Below, in pieces: positions 44,816-55,024 of a stretch of 64,000 bases of DNA. Under the pieces are notes generated by a model. The model saw only the letters and a program-made list of their open reading frames with translations, ran no database searches and was not told the origin of the DNA. Origin of the DNA: Benincasa hispida (taxonomy: Eukaryota > Streptophyta > Magnoliopsida > Cucurbitales > Cucurbitaceae); contig NC_052350.1 of assembly GCF_009727055.1 (NCBI RefSeq), positions 43,868,655 through 43,932,654 of the forward strand, given 5' to 3'. The translations under genes were made by a program, and so were the position numbers. Position 1 is the stretch's first letter. Each line of letters starts with the position of its first letter.

Positions 44816-45957
44816 CTGGCTGCAAGGAATGCAGCCTCTCGCATGGTAAGTTGGGTTGTCGAAGGTGATGAAGTGACAAAGATGGTTGGAAATTCTGGTC
44901 TGCCATGGATTCCAGAGTAAAAGAAACTGGAAATCGTTACGGTTCTGGGAAGAAAGAAAGGTTTGGTATGCAGAGGCGATTTAGGGTTTCTTTTTGCAGA
45001 ATGAAGTAAGTAAACAGCCTAAGACGAAAAAACCCGCTTTTATAGGTTGGGCCTTGATGGGCCCAATGTGGATTCCACGGTGGCAGGCCTCGAGCTACTA
45101 AAAAAGCCTGTCGCTAGCACTCTTCACATTTATGAAATTGTAGAGTCGTATGTCCTTTCAACTGCAAATTCATCATGTCCTTGGAAGCTAAAGCGATTAG
45201 ACTTCTCAGTTTGCAAAAAGAATTTTCTTTGGAGTTTTATTCGAATGGGCGCAAGGTAAAGAATTACGCAATTGATTTATCAATGCAAATGCTATCTTTG
45301 GAGAGGACGGGCAACAACACAGTTACCCTGCACACCCCCTTAACTCAACGCATTCTGGAGGGACGGGACACGGTATTTCTTACTTAGCGGCATTCACTAC
45401 CTCAACATAGTGCATTTTGCTAAGGACAGGCAAAGAAACAACATATGAGCGCAAAACACACCCCTCAACGCAATGACTTTGAGTTGGATGAACACAAAGT
45501 GTAGTTGTGGTAACAAGACGCACCCCTATTAACGCAATTGCATACGGATGTTGAGTTGTTTATTATTAAAATTTATTTTTATTTTTATTTTTATATATTT
45601 TTTAATTATTCTTTTTTTCATCAATGCAAGTCACACGGACATTGCGGTAATAATTTTCTTCTTATTAATCAATCATTCACCAGGTTTAAGAATAACGCAT
45701 TTACGATAGAAAAGTTAAAGAAATTAAAGGGAGTACAGAAATAAATGCAAGGGAATTAAATAAATCATAAATTTATAAAGCATTGAAAGACAAATTGAAT
45801 GAAGCAGAAAATGACAAAGTTCATAAAACAATAAAGACAGGAATTATAAAAGCATGTAAACATAGAATTGAGATATGGACCGGAAGATATTTTTCTTTGA
45901 TGAACGCAATCCACACTTCCGCAGGCGGTCCAGCTTGCCTGCCCAATGTCTTTAGGG
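44816..45957 (-). other. B2 sequence between gag deletion junction and the charged ORF
   Basis: No gene. Next to the junction, the minus-strand text GACATTGGGCAGGCAAGCTG resembles the end of the B1 integrase frame and its flank (around 22170). It is therefore what remains just after pol. AACACACCCCTCAACGCA-type motifs (45330-45540) mirror the AAGGGGTGTGT repeats in the B1 3' region. Confidence 0.65.
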
Positions 45958-47348
45958 ACATTGCTTCTTTCCATGGGATCCAAGGGCTTCAGAATTACTT
46001 GGCAACGTTCCAGGTGTTCTATTACGTAACTCGGATGCCAGCTGCCCCACTTGAATCTCCAAATTTCTAATTGAAGACGCCTACGGCTGCATCATCGCAT
46101 CGTTTTTATCCATGTATTGCTTGAGCAGGGCCTCCAATGAATTACTAGAGGTGTTTGAAGATGAGGGTTGTTGATTGTGCGATTGCCTTTGTTGACCCTG
46201 ATTCTAATTGTGGTGAAAAGGTGGGGGGTTTCCTCGATTCCTTGAATTGCCATTCTGATGGTTACTTGGCCCACCTTGGTTTTGATTTCCTCCCCAACCG
46301 AATTTAGGGTGACTCCTCCAACCAGGATTATACGTGTTGCTAAAGGGGTTATTCTGGATTGCACATACTTGCTGCATGTTCGATGGGCACATTTCCGCTG
46401 CATGGCCTCCTCCATAATTAACGTAACTAATTGCGGCCACTTGTGTCGGTGCATTGGGTTGCGCTGTTGTTTGGGAGAGAGCACCTTGATTAAGTGCCAT
46501 TGACTGGAGGATAGAGGTTACTATGGCCATTTGGGCGGTCAAAGTAGTCATTGTCTCCGCAGGGACAATGGCAGTTTCATTTCTTCTTCTTTCGGAGCCT
46601 CTTCCTCCATATCCATCTTCTACCCAGTCATCCATATTCCGCGAGATGCGGTCAAGGATGACCTTGGCCTCAGTATATGTCTTATCCATAAAACCTTCTG
46701 CCACGGAGGCATCAACAATAGCCTACGTTGATCTGTTCAGGCCATTATAAAAGGTCTCCATTAGGACGCAATCAGGTATCTCGATATGCAGACAATTTTT
46801 CACCAGTTTTCTGAATCGCACCCAGGCGGTGCTATGGTCTCGTTATCCATCTGTTCAAAGTTTAACACATTCTTCTGTCGCCTTGCGTTGACAGCTGGAG
46901 GGAAAAACTTCTTCATGAACCGCTGAACCAACTGATCCCATGAAGTAATCTCGTTTGGCTCTAGTGAATGAGCCCACCTATTGGCCTCGTACCTCAAGGT
47001 GTAAGGGAAGAGATATAATCTAATATCTTTAGGGGTAACGCCAGGTATAAAGAATTCGCCGCACATCTCAATGAAACTGGTCAGGTGAGCATGTGGGTCC
47101 TCACCTTGTAGACCCTCAAACTGCCTCACATTCTGGATCATTTGGAGCATGACCAGTTTGATCTCGAATCTTGTGTTCTCCTCGACGATCGGCCTTGAAA
47201 TTTTGGGCAAAAAATCATATAGATTGGGCACCACATAGTTTCTCATCGGAATGTTGTAGTCAGCAGAAAGGAAAACTGGATTTTGCACTGGCTGTCCCAT
47301 CCCTTGATTTTCTGTGGGAGCCACATTGTCATTATTATTATCTGCCAT
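45958..47348 (-). pseudogene. gag: B2 gag
   Basis: Start MADNNNDNVAPTENQG at 47348; an upstream in-frame ATG at 47369 is also possible. Landmarks: FLSADYNIPMRNYVVPNLYD, RPIVEENTRFEIKLVMLQM, GLQGEDPHAHLTSFIEMC, LYLFPYTLRYEANRWAHSLE and FMKKFFPPAVNARRQKN. A frame change follows near 46810, then MAEGFMDKTYTEAKVILDRI, a zinc-knuckle remnant YVNYGGGHAAEMCP with two cysteines replaced by tyrosine, a Gln/Asn-rich tail, and LEALLKQYMDKND, NLEIQVGQLASELRNR and SHGKKQC. In B1, the corresponding Cys is followed by TVTLRSGR-type text and protease. Here the text breaks exactly after it, marking the pol deletion. Confidence 0.88.
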
Positions 47349-47543
47349 GTTGGCCTTCTTTCGCCTCACTCAGTTCTAGTGTGCCCTTGCACGAAATGTA
47401 TGCTCGATCTCTGTGTCAACCTCGAATTCTGGGTCAGTTCCAGTACTCATAGACTGTCAGACTGCTCTCCGCGATGAACAGCCAGTACAAAGAGATTTGT
47501 CCTGCAAAATATCACAAACGTACTCAACAATAACCGTTACCAA

Positions 47544-47561
47544 TCCCCGGCAGCGGCACCA
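47544..47561 (-). other. B2 primer binding site
   Basis: The minus strand reads TGGTGCCGCTGCCGGGGA, two transitions from the tRNA-Asp complement. It lies six to nine bases from the LTR end. Confidence 0.85.
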
Positions 47562-47570
47562 TAAACTTTA

Positions 47571-49085
47571 TGACATGAAATTTTATGAATGTAATATGCA
47601 TGCATGATGATGTGCTACAATCTCATGTTACCATAAAATTGACACGCAAAATTTAATCTTATGTTGTGTTATTGCTCATGCACACTTTATGCAATGCAAC
47701 TTCTAGATGTATGCATTATTAATGGAATGCTTGTAGTATGCTATGCGTTTTTACAAGTTTCCTTGTCTTGAAACCAAGTATAATTCCACCGCAAGGTTCT
47801 CGAAGTGATCCGAGGTCGAACATAGGGATTGCATAGTTAATGCGTTACGTTCGTGATATATACGACCGAGGGTTTTTCAATTAATAAAATTTGTGTTTAT
47901 ACAGATATTTAAAGTTTTGGTAAAGTAAAATTATGCGGTAAAGTAAAGTTGCGGTAATAAAATAAAGTGCGATAAAAGTAAACCTAAGCTATTATGATAC
48001 AAGATACAGGATACAAGATACTGATACATGATACTGAGTTTGAGTATGACTGTGAAGATTATAAAAAGGATCCTGTTATGTGGTGGCAAGTCTTTATGTA
48101 TGAAACAGAAATAGAAAAGATAACTAGTATAAACATCGCAAGTTATTAATTGCATTAAAGACATAACTACGGTTCCTCTTTCCCTTGGCGTACACCTCTC
48201 GGTGATCGGTCGTGTTCCCACATCTCTATGGTGAAACAGGGATGATGTAATGAACACAAGGTTGCTTCCATCTCTGGAAGTTCTTCTCGCTTTAGTTAAC
48301 GCATTCTTTCAACCTTCTCTCAGTAGGAGGAATGACATCTTCACTTGTGCTCTCACGGGTGAAGATGTCGTCTAGCATGCTTTAGCTAAACATATTCATT
48401 CGTTTAGCACAGATTAATTTACTTGTTAGATTCATGCTAATTACCAAGGGATTAAGAAAACATCATGGAGAAAGCGATTAATGGAGGAACGGAAATAGAC
48501 AGAAAGATGGAGATGAAAATGATCATGGTATTCAATACTAATATTTAGCTTCTGATACATGGTGCGAATGATAGACTAAAAAGATGAATACAATTGATGA
48601 TAAAGAGATAGAAACAAAAACAGAAAAGTGTCAACGTCTTGACACAGATCTAAACAGTGGATGTGCTTGCCAATGGATGGAGTGAATGTAGGGAAGAGCT
48701 TCCCTCTCTGGCTTACTCGTCCAGTAGAAGTGACCTTGGTACAGAGCTTCAACGGCGGGGATTGAAAGGATTTGCCCTGAGACTCACCTCTCGACCTTGT
48801 CTCTTAAATCTTCCCGGATCTTCTCCGATCAGGCTCTTCAGACCAGTCTCTCTCTCAATATACAAATATAAAAATATGCATGTATCAAGTATATTTTCCA
48901 ATAGAATTTCAGAGGCTATTTATAGGCTCAGCTTTGACTCTTTAACTTGTGGACCCCACTTTATTGTTATGGAAATTCCGAAAATGGTGGAGTGAATATT
49001 CCTTCTATTATGTGATCAATTCCGTCAGAAATGCACAACAGTCAGCTGTACACGTGTCTGGATCCTCCGCAATTGCGTTTCTCTT
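47571..49085 (-). repeat. B2 5' LTR, truncated
   Basis: This is colinear with 39064 to about 40580, starting TGACATGAAATTTTATG on the plus strand. The TATA box is at 48917-48924. It breaks near 49078-49085, inside CAATTGCGTT..., and is joined to A2 gag, so the hairpin end and about 340 bp of U3 are missing. Confidence 0.85.
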
Positions 49086-49650
49086 TCGTTTTGCATTCCC
49101 GATAAGTGGAAAATACTTTTTCATGAATTTCTCCACTACCTGCTGCCAAGAAGTAATCTCTCCTGGTTCGAGCGAATAAGCCCATTTCCTAACCTGATCA
49201 CAGAGAGGAAACGGGAACAACGTTAGTCGAACTTCTTTAGTAGAGATTTTTTAGAATACAAAAGTATTGTAGATTTCAATAAAACTTCTACAGCATCTGC
49301 AGCATGCAGATCCTCGCCACGCCTTCCTTTGAATTGACCTGCAATCTGGATCATCTGTAGCATCACTGATTTCATCTCGAATCTACTTCCATCGAGGGTA
49401 GGCCTCGTGATTCCCGAGAGAAATCATAGAGATTTCGCGATGCATAGTCCCTAATGGGCCTATTGCGGTCGTTTGCCAACAGAATCGGATTCGCCATGAC
49501 ATTGTTATCATTTGGTGCTCCACCTTCAGGCTGCTCCGCTATCTCTTCTTTGTCTAATTGTGGTTGCTGTTGGCGGTCTCGTAGTCTCCTTTGAAACGTT
49601 CTCTCAAGCTTCAGGTCGTAGTTTGCCAGAGATTGAGAGAACAAACTATT
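49086..49650 (-). pseudogene. gag: A2-type gag N-terminal fragment, inner copy
   Basis: Minus-strand text: FSQSLANYDLKLERTFQRRL, IAEQPEGGAPNDNNVMANPI, LLANDRNRPIRDYASRNLYD, a frame change, then GRRGEDLHAADAVEVLL, FPLCDQVRKWAYSLEPGEI and VVEKFMKKYFPLIGNAKR, where it is cut by the B2 LTR end. Ile replaces the initiator Met found in A1 (MAERPENG). Compared with the outer copy it lacks about 30 bases before the PBS. Confidence 0.8.
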
Positions 49651-49659
49651 TTGCTAAAG

Positions 49660-50137
49660 TCCCCAGCAACGGTGCCAAAAACTTGATGCATTGTTTTATT
49701 AAGTGGAAATACGGATGATATGCGTTGTGCACTCAAGTTTCCCCAGCGGAATTCAAGTGTAAATTCCTCCGAGTTTTCTGGTAAGTCCAGGGTCGAACAC
49801 AGGGACTTGTGAAAATAAGTGCGTTGGTAATGTTTATGAAAACTTTATGGTAACCAAGTAAATAAATAAAATGTTGGGTGTGTTGTTGCGTTGATGAAAA
49901 AGAAGTATATAAAGGCAGCGAATTTGAGAAAGATAGTTACGTTGATAGATGCAATGAGTATACGATGAACGGGTTGAGAAGATCATTAGCTAGCATTACC
50001 CGGGAATGCATCAAACTTTGCGATCATGTTACAACCATGCAGAGCAAGTCATTTCCCAATGTAAATGCGATGCTTCTAAGTCTAGGACGCATGTGTTGAA
50101 TGCAAAATGTCCATAGAGCTTATCCCTAAGTCTCTAC
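49660..50137 (-). repeat. inner PBS and partial family A LTR
   Basis: PBS at 49660-49677 (minus strand TGGCACCGTTGCTGGGGA). It is followed on the plus strand by LTR sequence from 49684 (TGATGCATTG) that stops abruptly at the N at 50138, after 454 bp of an LTR expected to be about 1.65 kb. Confidence 0.8.
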
Positions 50138-50138
50138 N
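50138..50138. other. single N at a repeat boundary
   Basis: One ambiguous base separates an LTR fragment from a second copy of A2 gag. Sequence on the two sides is out of element order, so this may be an assembly join. Confidence 0.9.
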
Positions 50139-50443
50139 CTCATGATTCCCGGAGAGAAATCATAGAGGTTTGGTGATGCATAGTCCCTAATGGGCCTATT
50201 GCGATCGTTTGCCAACAGAATCAAATTTGCCATGACATTGTTGTTGTTTGGTGCTCCATTTCCAGGCTGCTCCGCCATCTCTTCTTTGTCGAATTGTGGT
50301 TGTTGTTGGCGGTCTCTTAGTCTCCTTTAAAACATTCTCTCAATCTCCGGGTCGTAGTTCGCCAGAGATCGAGAGTTCTGCAAAGAAATCACAAAAATTA
50401 CCGTTAACAAACTATTTTCCCGAAGTCCTCGGCAATGACGCCA
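50139..50443 (-). pseudogene. gag: A2-type gag start and PBS, outer copy
   Basis: Minus strand: PBS at 50426-50443 (TGGCGTCATTGCCGAGGA), then leader and gag start, with AEQPGNGAPNNNNVMAN-like text as far as the DYASPNLYDFSPGI region, cut by the N. It parallels 49380-49677 with clear divergence, so it is a distinct copy rather than a sequencing duplicate. Confidence 0.78.
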
Positions 50444-50449
50444 AAAACT

Positions 50450-52092
50450 TGATGCGTTATTTTGTTAAGTGAAAATATGGCTGATATGCGTTGATGGATT
50501 TGTGTTGTGCACTCAAGTTTCCCCAACGGAATTCAACTGTAAATTCCTCTGAGTTTCCTGGTAAGTCCAGGGTCGAACACAGGGACTTGTGAAAATAGTT
50601 GCGTTGGTGATTTTTATGAAAAATTTATGGTAACCAAGTAAATAAATAAAGTGTTGGGTGTGTTGATGAAAAAGAAGTAAATAAAGGCGGCGGATTTGAG
50701 AAAGATAGTATAGATGCAATGAACAGGTTGAGAAGATCTTTAGCTAGCGTTACTCGGGAATACGTAAAACTATGCGATCATGCTACAACCATGCACAACA
50801 AATCATCTCCCAATGTAAATGCGATGCTCCTAAGTCTAGGACGCATGTGTTGAATGCAAAATGTCCATAGAGCTTATCCCTAAGTCTCTACTTTTGTCCT
50901 ATGCGTTGATGCAAAATGCATGAAAGCAAGGTGACCGCATACAATCATATCTTATCGCTAAGATGCATGCGATGCATTAGTAACAAATAGTGCTCATTCC
51001 CAAGCGCCTATCTCTCATTTATGCGTTCTAATCTGGTTCTTCCAAACCTAGATTCTGACCTAACCTTCCCAAGTCTAGATCCTGTCCTTAGACTACCCTC
51101 CCGAGTATCTCTAATAAACGAATGCAGCATACATAAACAAGATAATCGCAAAGAATGAAGATTCCTTCGTTATACTAGCTAACTGCTTCTCAACCCATTC
51201 AATTAATTTAGCTACTCATGCACGTATAACAGAGAGTGAACAGATATAGAGAAAGGCATTCCATTCTTATAACTGAGTTGAGTACAAAATGACAAAGGAA
51301 AGTAAAGGTAGAGAGCCTGGTAGCAATTCCTTATTGACTGAGGCTTTTTACACTGAATCTCTATTCTGATCTACAAATGTTCCCACTTCCACAGGCGTCG
51401 GCCTTCTCTCTGTCTTGGAGCTTCCGGTGCTTTCCCAAGCTTACCGGAACGATCTACTGACACATTTTCTTCCTCGCGTCCGCCTTAAAATGAAAGAAAA
51501 CTATGGATAGAGGCGTGAACTTGTAAAGTGGTGAATTAATCGACTGCTTAACCTCTTCTCTGAAGAATACACTTGGTATTTATAGAGCTTCCATGGTGAA
51601 AGGCGACTTCTCTCTCTCGGTTGTACAGATGGGACAGCTTTAATTCCTGATTAACGCGCCGAATAATTATCACCGATAAAGCCGAATGTACTTCGTGACC
51701 ATTATCGGTTGTCAACTAATTTGGATCTAACTGTCATTAGCTTTCTGTCCCATCGCTCTTAATTATCCTTTCACCTGGATGTGCCCACTATGTTGTGCTG
51801 ACCAAGTTACGGTGATTCTTCTTGGGTGTATGTTTGTGAGCACGATCAACGCAAAGTCTTGCGGAGAAATTGCGCTTAACCAGTGAATTCCTATGATCGC
51901 CATCTTTGCATTGCGTTAATGCATATTTTTCACGAAAATATAAAGATCAACTATTCTAATGCGTTGGACGCATGCAACCGCAATATTATAGATTTTATGT
52001 TTAATGGATGCAATTTAACATATTTCATCAACACAATCCAACATTGTTTAAGAACTTAGCACTATGATAACGTGCATTTTTGCACGTTTTCA
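50450..52092 (-). repeat. A2 5' LTR
   Basis: 1643 bp, TGATGCGTTA to CACGTTTTCA on the plus strand. It has a terminal hairpin with stem ACGTGCA/TGCACGT, and a TATA box at 51577-51584. It is followed by CCTGC, the right copy of the A2 target site. Confidence 0.9.
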
Positions 52093-52097
52093 CCTGC

Positions 52098-53315
52098 ACA
52101 TGTGCTTGAGGCTAATCCCAAGAAGTTGGAACCACGGTTGAGGTTATGCCTCTTTGTAGGCTACCTCAAAGGTACACGAGGGGGTCGGTTTTATGATCCG
52201 ATGGAAAATAGGGTGTTTGTTTCAACAAACGCTACTTTCCTAGAGGAGGATCATATAAGGGAGCACAGTTCATGAAGCAAAGTCGCGTTGCGTGAGCTTT
52301 CCAATGAAACTACTAAAACTTCAACAAGAGTTGTCGAAGAGCCTGCTACATCAGCAAGAGTTGTTGATGGGAGTTCATCCAGTAGATCGGTTCCATTCAA
52401 GAGTTGAGGGAACCTCGATGTAGTGAGAGGGTTGCGAACCCACCCATTCGCTATTTGGGTTTCACAGAAATCCTTGCTATGGTAGCATATTGGCGACTTT
52501 GAGGATCTGTTGTCTTATAAGAAGGCAATGAAGGATGTTTACTAGGATGAATGGGTCAAGGCCATGAATCTTGAGGAGAGCATTTATATGGTGCAGCCTG
52601 AGGGATTCATAGCCTAAAGTCAAGAGCAAAAGGTTTGAAAACTGAATCGGTCCATTTATGGACTGAAACAGGCGTCTCGATCTTGGAACATACAGTTTTG
52701 ATACTGCGATCAAGTCGTATGGCTTTGACCAAAATGTTTATGCACCTTGTGTCTACAAGAAGATCATCAATGCTTTAGTAGTCTTCTTAGTGTTGTACGT
52801 AGACGATATCCTACTCATTGGGAATGATGTGGTCTACTGACTGCAGTTAAGAACTAGCTAGTGACACACTTCCAAATGCAAGATTTGGGAGAGGCTCAAT
52901 TTGTTCTAGGTATACAGATCTTTTGGGATCGTAAGAACAAAGTGCTAGCACTGTTTCTGACATCGTACCTTGACAAGATGTTGCTCAAGTACTCAATGTA
53001 GGACTCTAGGAGAGGCCTACTGCTGTTCAGGCATGGAATCACTTTGTCTAAGGAAATGTGTCCTAAGACGCCTCAAGAGATTGAGAAGATGAGACGATCA
53101 GTCTAACCCAGCCATTTTAATGTTGCTGACCCGTTTACAAAGGCTCTCACGGCTACAGTGTTTGAGGGTCACCTACGGAGCATGGGTCTACAGGATAGCC
53201 CGCGGTTGGACTAGTGCAAGTGAGAGATTTCTTGTACTGGGCTTTTATGCCCTAGTTTGTTGTTTTATACTAAGTTTTCTGTACACCCCACTTTGCTTTA
53301 GGATAAGTGGGAGAT
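52098..53315 (+). pseudogene. pol: Copia1 integrase end, RT and pol C-terminus
   Basis: It resumes in frame with HVLEANPKKLEPRLRLCLFV and GYLKGTRGGRFYDPMENRVF, then STNATFLEEDHIREHSS, completing the integrase C-terminal region. RT follows in broken frames: QPEGFIA, LNRSIYGLKQASRSWN, then VLYVDDILLIGND with YVDD at 52796-52807, then MQDLGEAQFVLGIQIF-like text. Most of RNase H is missing: the sequence passes from PKTPQEIEKMRRS directly to SHFNVADPFTKALTATVFEG and HLRSMGLQDSPRLD. The tract GGATAAGTGGGAGAT just before 53316 is the polypurine tract. Confidence 0.88.
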
Positions 53316-55024
53316 TGTTGGGATTGATGCCCTAAAGTCTCGTGTCCTGTACTTTGTAAATAGTTTGTACGAATGCTTGTGTTATTAATATATGATATTT
53401 ACTTCACAACTTGTATTTTTGCTCAGTTACTTGTTTTATTTGCTTTACCACAAACCAATAAACATAAAATCCCTAGTTATCTTTATGTGACTCAAGCATG
53501 TATATGGTGACATACAAGTGGATCATGTCTTGAGTGATAACCAAAATGGTCTGTAGTATATGGATATAGGAGGGAAACCTTATCCTGGTAACGCTACGGA
53601 TGCGACCCGCTTTGTGGATTGGTCACAAGTGTTCTGATTTGTCACAGATGGTCTGATCCTGATAATTTGTGTTGGGGACATATGAGCGGGGGTGTCCTAT
53701 ACAAAGAGTTTGTATAAAACCTGACCACGAAGTGTTAATGTCTCGTTATATAACACAATTCATGACAGAGACTTCACTTCACTAGGATTACCATAGGTAG
53801 CATGACCTCAATCCTAAATGAGTTGGGAACTCCTGCCATTGAGGGCGGTCCTTTGATTTATTTGGATGCAAGTGGCCAGTTCGCCGATTCAAACCTACCA
53901 TTTTGGGGATTCGTCTGATTTGGGAGCTGGGAACTCAACTACACAAGATGAAATTTACTTCTTCCCCGAGGCAGGGGTAAGTAGATAGATAGCTCCTTTG
54001 AGGGTTGATTCTGGGGCTTGATTAATGTGGCGCCACACACCTTCTCTTGGCCCGAAAGGTGTTCACACATAATTGGACTATGTTGTATTGTTCATTAGAG
54101 GAATCAGTGGTACTTAAGGAGTGAGATGTAACTACAGGGGCATAATGGTAATTTGGCTCAGCTGTACTTATGAGCATCTGTGAAGGGTCATCGTACTTAT
54201 GTTGGTTATATCCGATGGACACAGAAATATATCTTAGGTAAGAAGAGTTCAGTTGTTGGTCTTTAGTGGAATACCTGACAGTTAATGGATGGTGGATCTC
54301 ATGGCTATAGTAGATATGTGATATCAAACTATAGGATAAACATATAATATGATCGCCCAAAAGAATTCGTGAAAGCATCCATTGGTAGAAAGCAAAACGA
54401 TCACTTAAGTGTTTTCGATACGATAGTTCTCTCCGCCTAAACGATCGTCTGCCTCGTGCCTAAATAATCACACATTGTCACCTACACGATCGCATAGCTT
54501 CTCTAAACGATCGTATAGTGTGCCGATTTAGCTAAACGATCGTTTAGTAAATCCTACACGATCGTGTAGCTTATCCTAAACGATAAGCATTCTGCTATGC
54601 GATAGCAACTTTTTCCTTCCCACTTGCTTATCGCCTACACAATTTATGTTTCCTCATTCCTCTACCAAATTCACCAAAGACCACCCTTTGGGTTTTCACT
54701 CCGAGAATACTCGGGGCTCTTTACTGGTGGTGTCATCCCCGTGGCGTTCGTGTTCGTGCATTGTTCGTGCTGTTGTTATCGATGCTACTGCTGGGTGTAG
54801 GTAGATCGCGTGGAGGTTTCCGCTGCATTGAAGTTCCGAAGTGTGAAGAACGTCTTCAATTAGTATGGAAATTTTCCCCTTGTTATTTTGTTGTTCATAG
54901 CATGCCATTAATTAAGATTTGTTTGCATAACCGTTCATATGAATGTATAATGTTGTATTTCGGTCACTGTGAGATCGAAGTGATCCGAACGCGCTCATGG
55001 AACACTTCGATATGAGATCCTTCA
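53316..55024 (+). repeat. Copia1 3' LTR
   Basis: From TGTTGGGATTGATGCCC to GATATGAGATCCTTCA. It has two internal deletions relative to the 5' LTR (near 54306 and 54357). Dense GATCG-centred motifs occupy 54390-54605, including the 16-bp palindrome CTAAACGATCGTTTAG at 54532-54547. It is followed directly by another LTR. Confidence 0.9.

Larger units (their letters stand above)
39064..49085 (-). mobile_element. Athila-like element B2, minus strand, pol deleted, extra ORF kept
   Basis: Read right to left: truncated 5' LTR (49085-47571), PBS (47561-47544), gag (47348-45958), a deletion junction, the end of the pol 3' flank, a long lysine/glutamate-rich ORF (44815-42107), 3' region, PPT (40929-40917) and 3' LTR (40916-39064). 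Protease, RT, RNase H and integrase are missing. It sits in A2 immediately before the A2 protease. On the right, a deletion removed both the outer ~340 bp of the B2 LTR and most of the A2 gag, so its target duplication cannot be checked. Confidence 0.85.
32483..52092 (-). mobile_element. Athila-like element A2, minus strand, containing B2
   Basis: A 19.6-kb insertion is bounded by identical 5-mers CCTGC at 32478-32482 and 52093-52097. The outer ends read TGATGCGTTG and CGTTTTCA. Minus-strand order from the right: 5' LTR 52092-50450, PBS 50443-50426, gag start 50403-50139, a single N, an extra LTR/PBS/gag segment, then the nested element B2 (49085-39064), then protease, RT, RNase H, integrase, 3' region, PPT and 3' LTR 34153-32483. 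Most of gag is lost. A2 is about 8-9 kb without B2. All pol domains are recognisable but broken, and integrase has lost its catalytic Glu. Confidence 0.88.
13493..55024 (+). mobile_element. Copia1: Ty1/copia element expanded by nested insertions
   Basis: Ordered parts on the plus strand: 5' LTR (13493-14735 and 25681-26323), PBS 26326-26341, leader 26342-30422, gag 30423-31025, zinc knuckle, protease and integrase to 32482, then integrase end, RT and the pol C-terminus (52098-53208), polypurine tract and 3' LTR 53316-55024. Removing the three insertions (14736-25680, 27443-29109 and 32483-52097) leaves about 9.3 kb. Reading resumes across the A2 insertion within the same motif (GCPA then HVLEANPKKLEPR), which proves the two halves belong together. 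All coding parts carry stops or frameshifts. The first ~22 bases of the 5' LTR are lost at the inverted-repeat junction, so Copia1's own target duplication cannot be checked. Confidence 0.85.
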
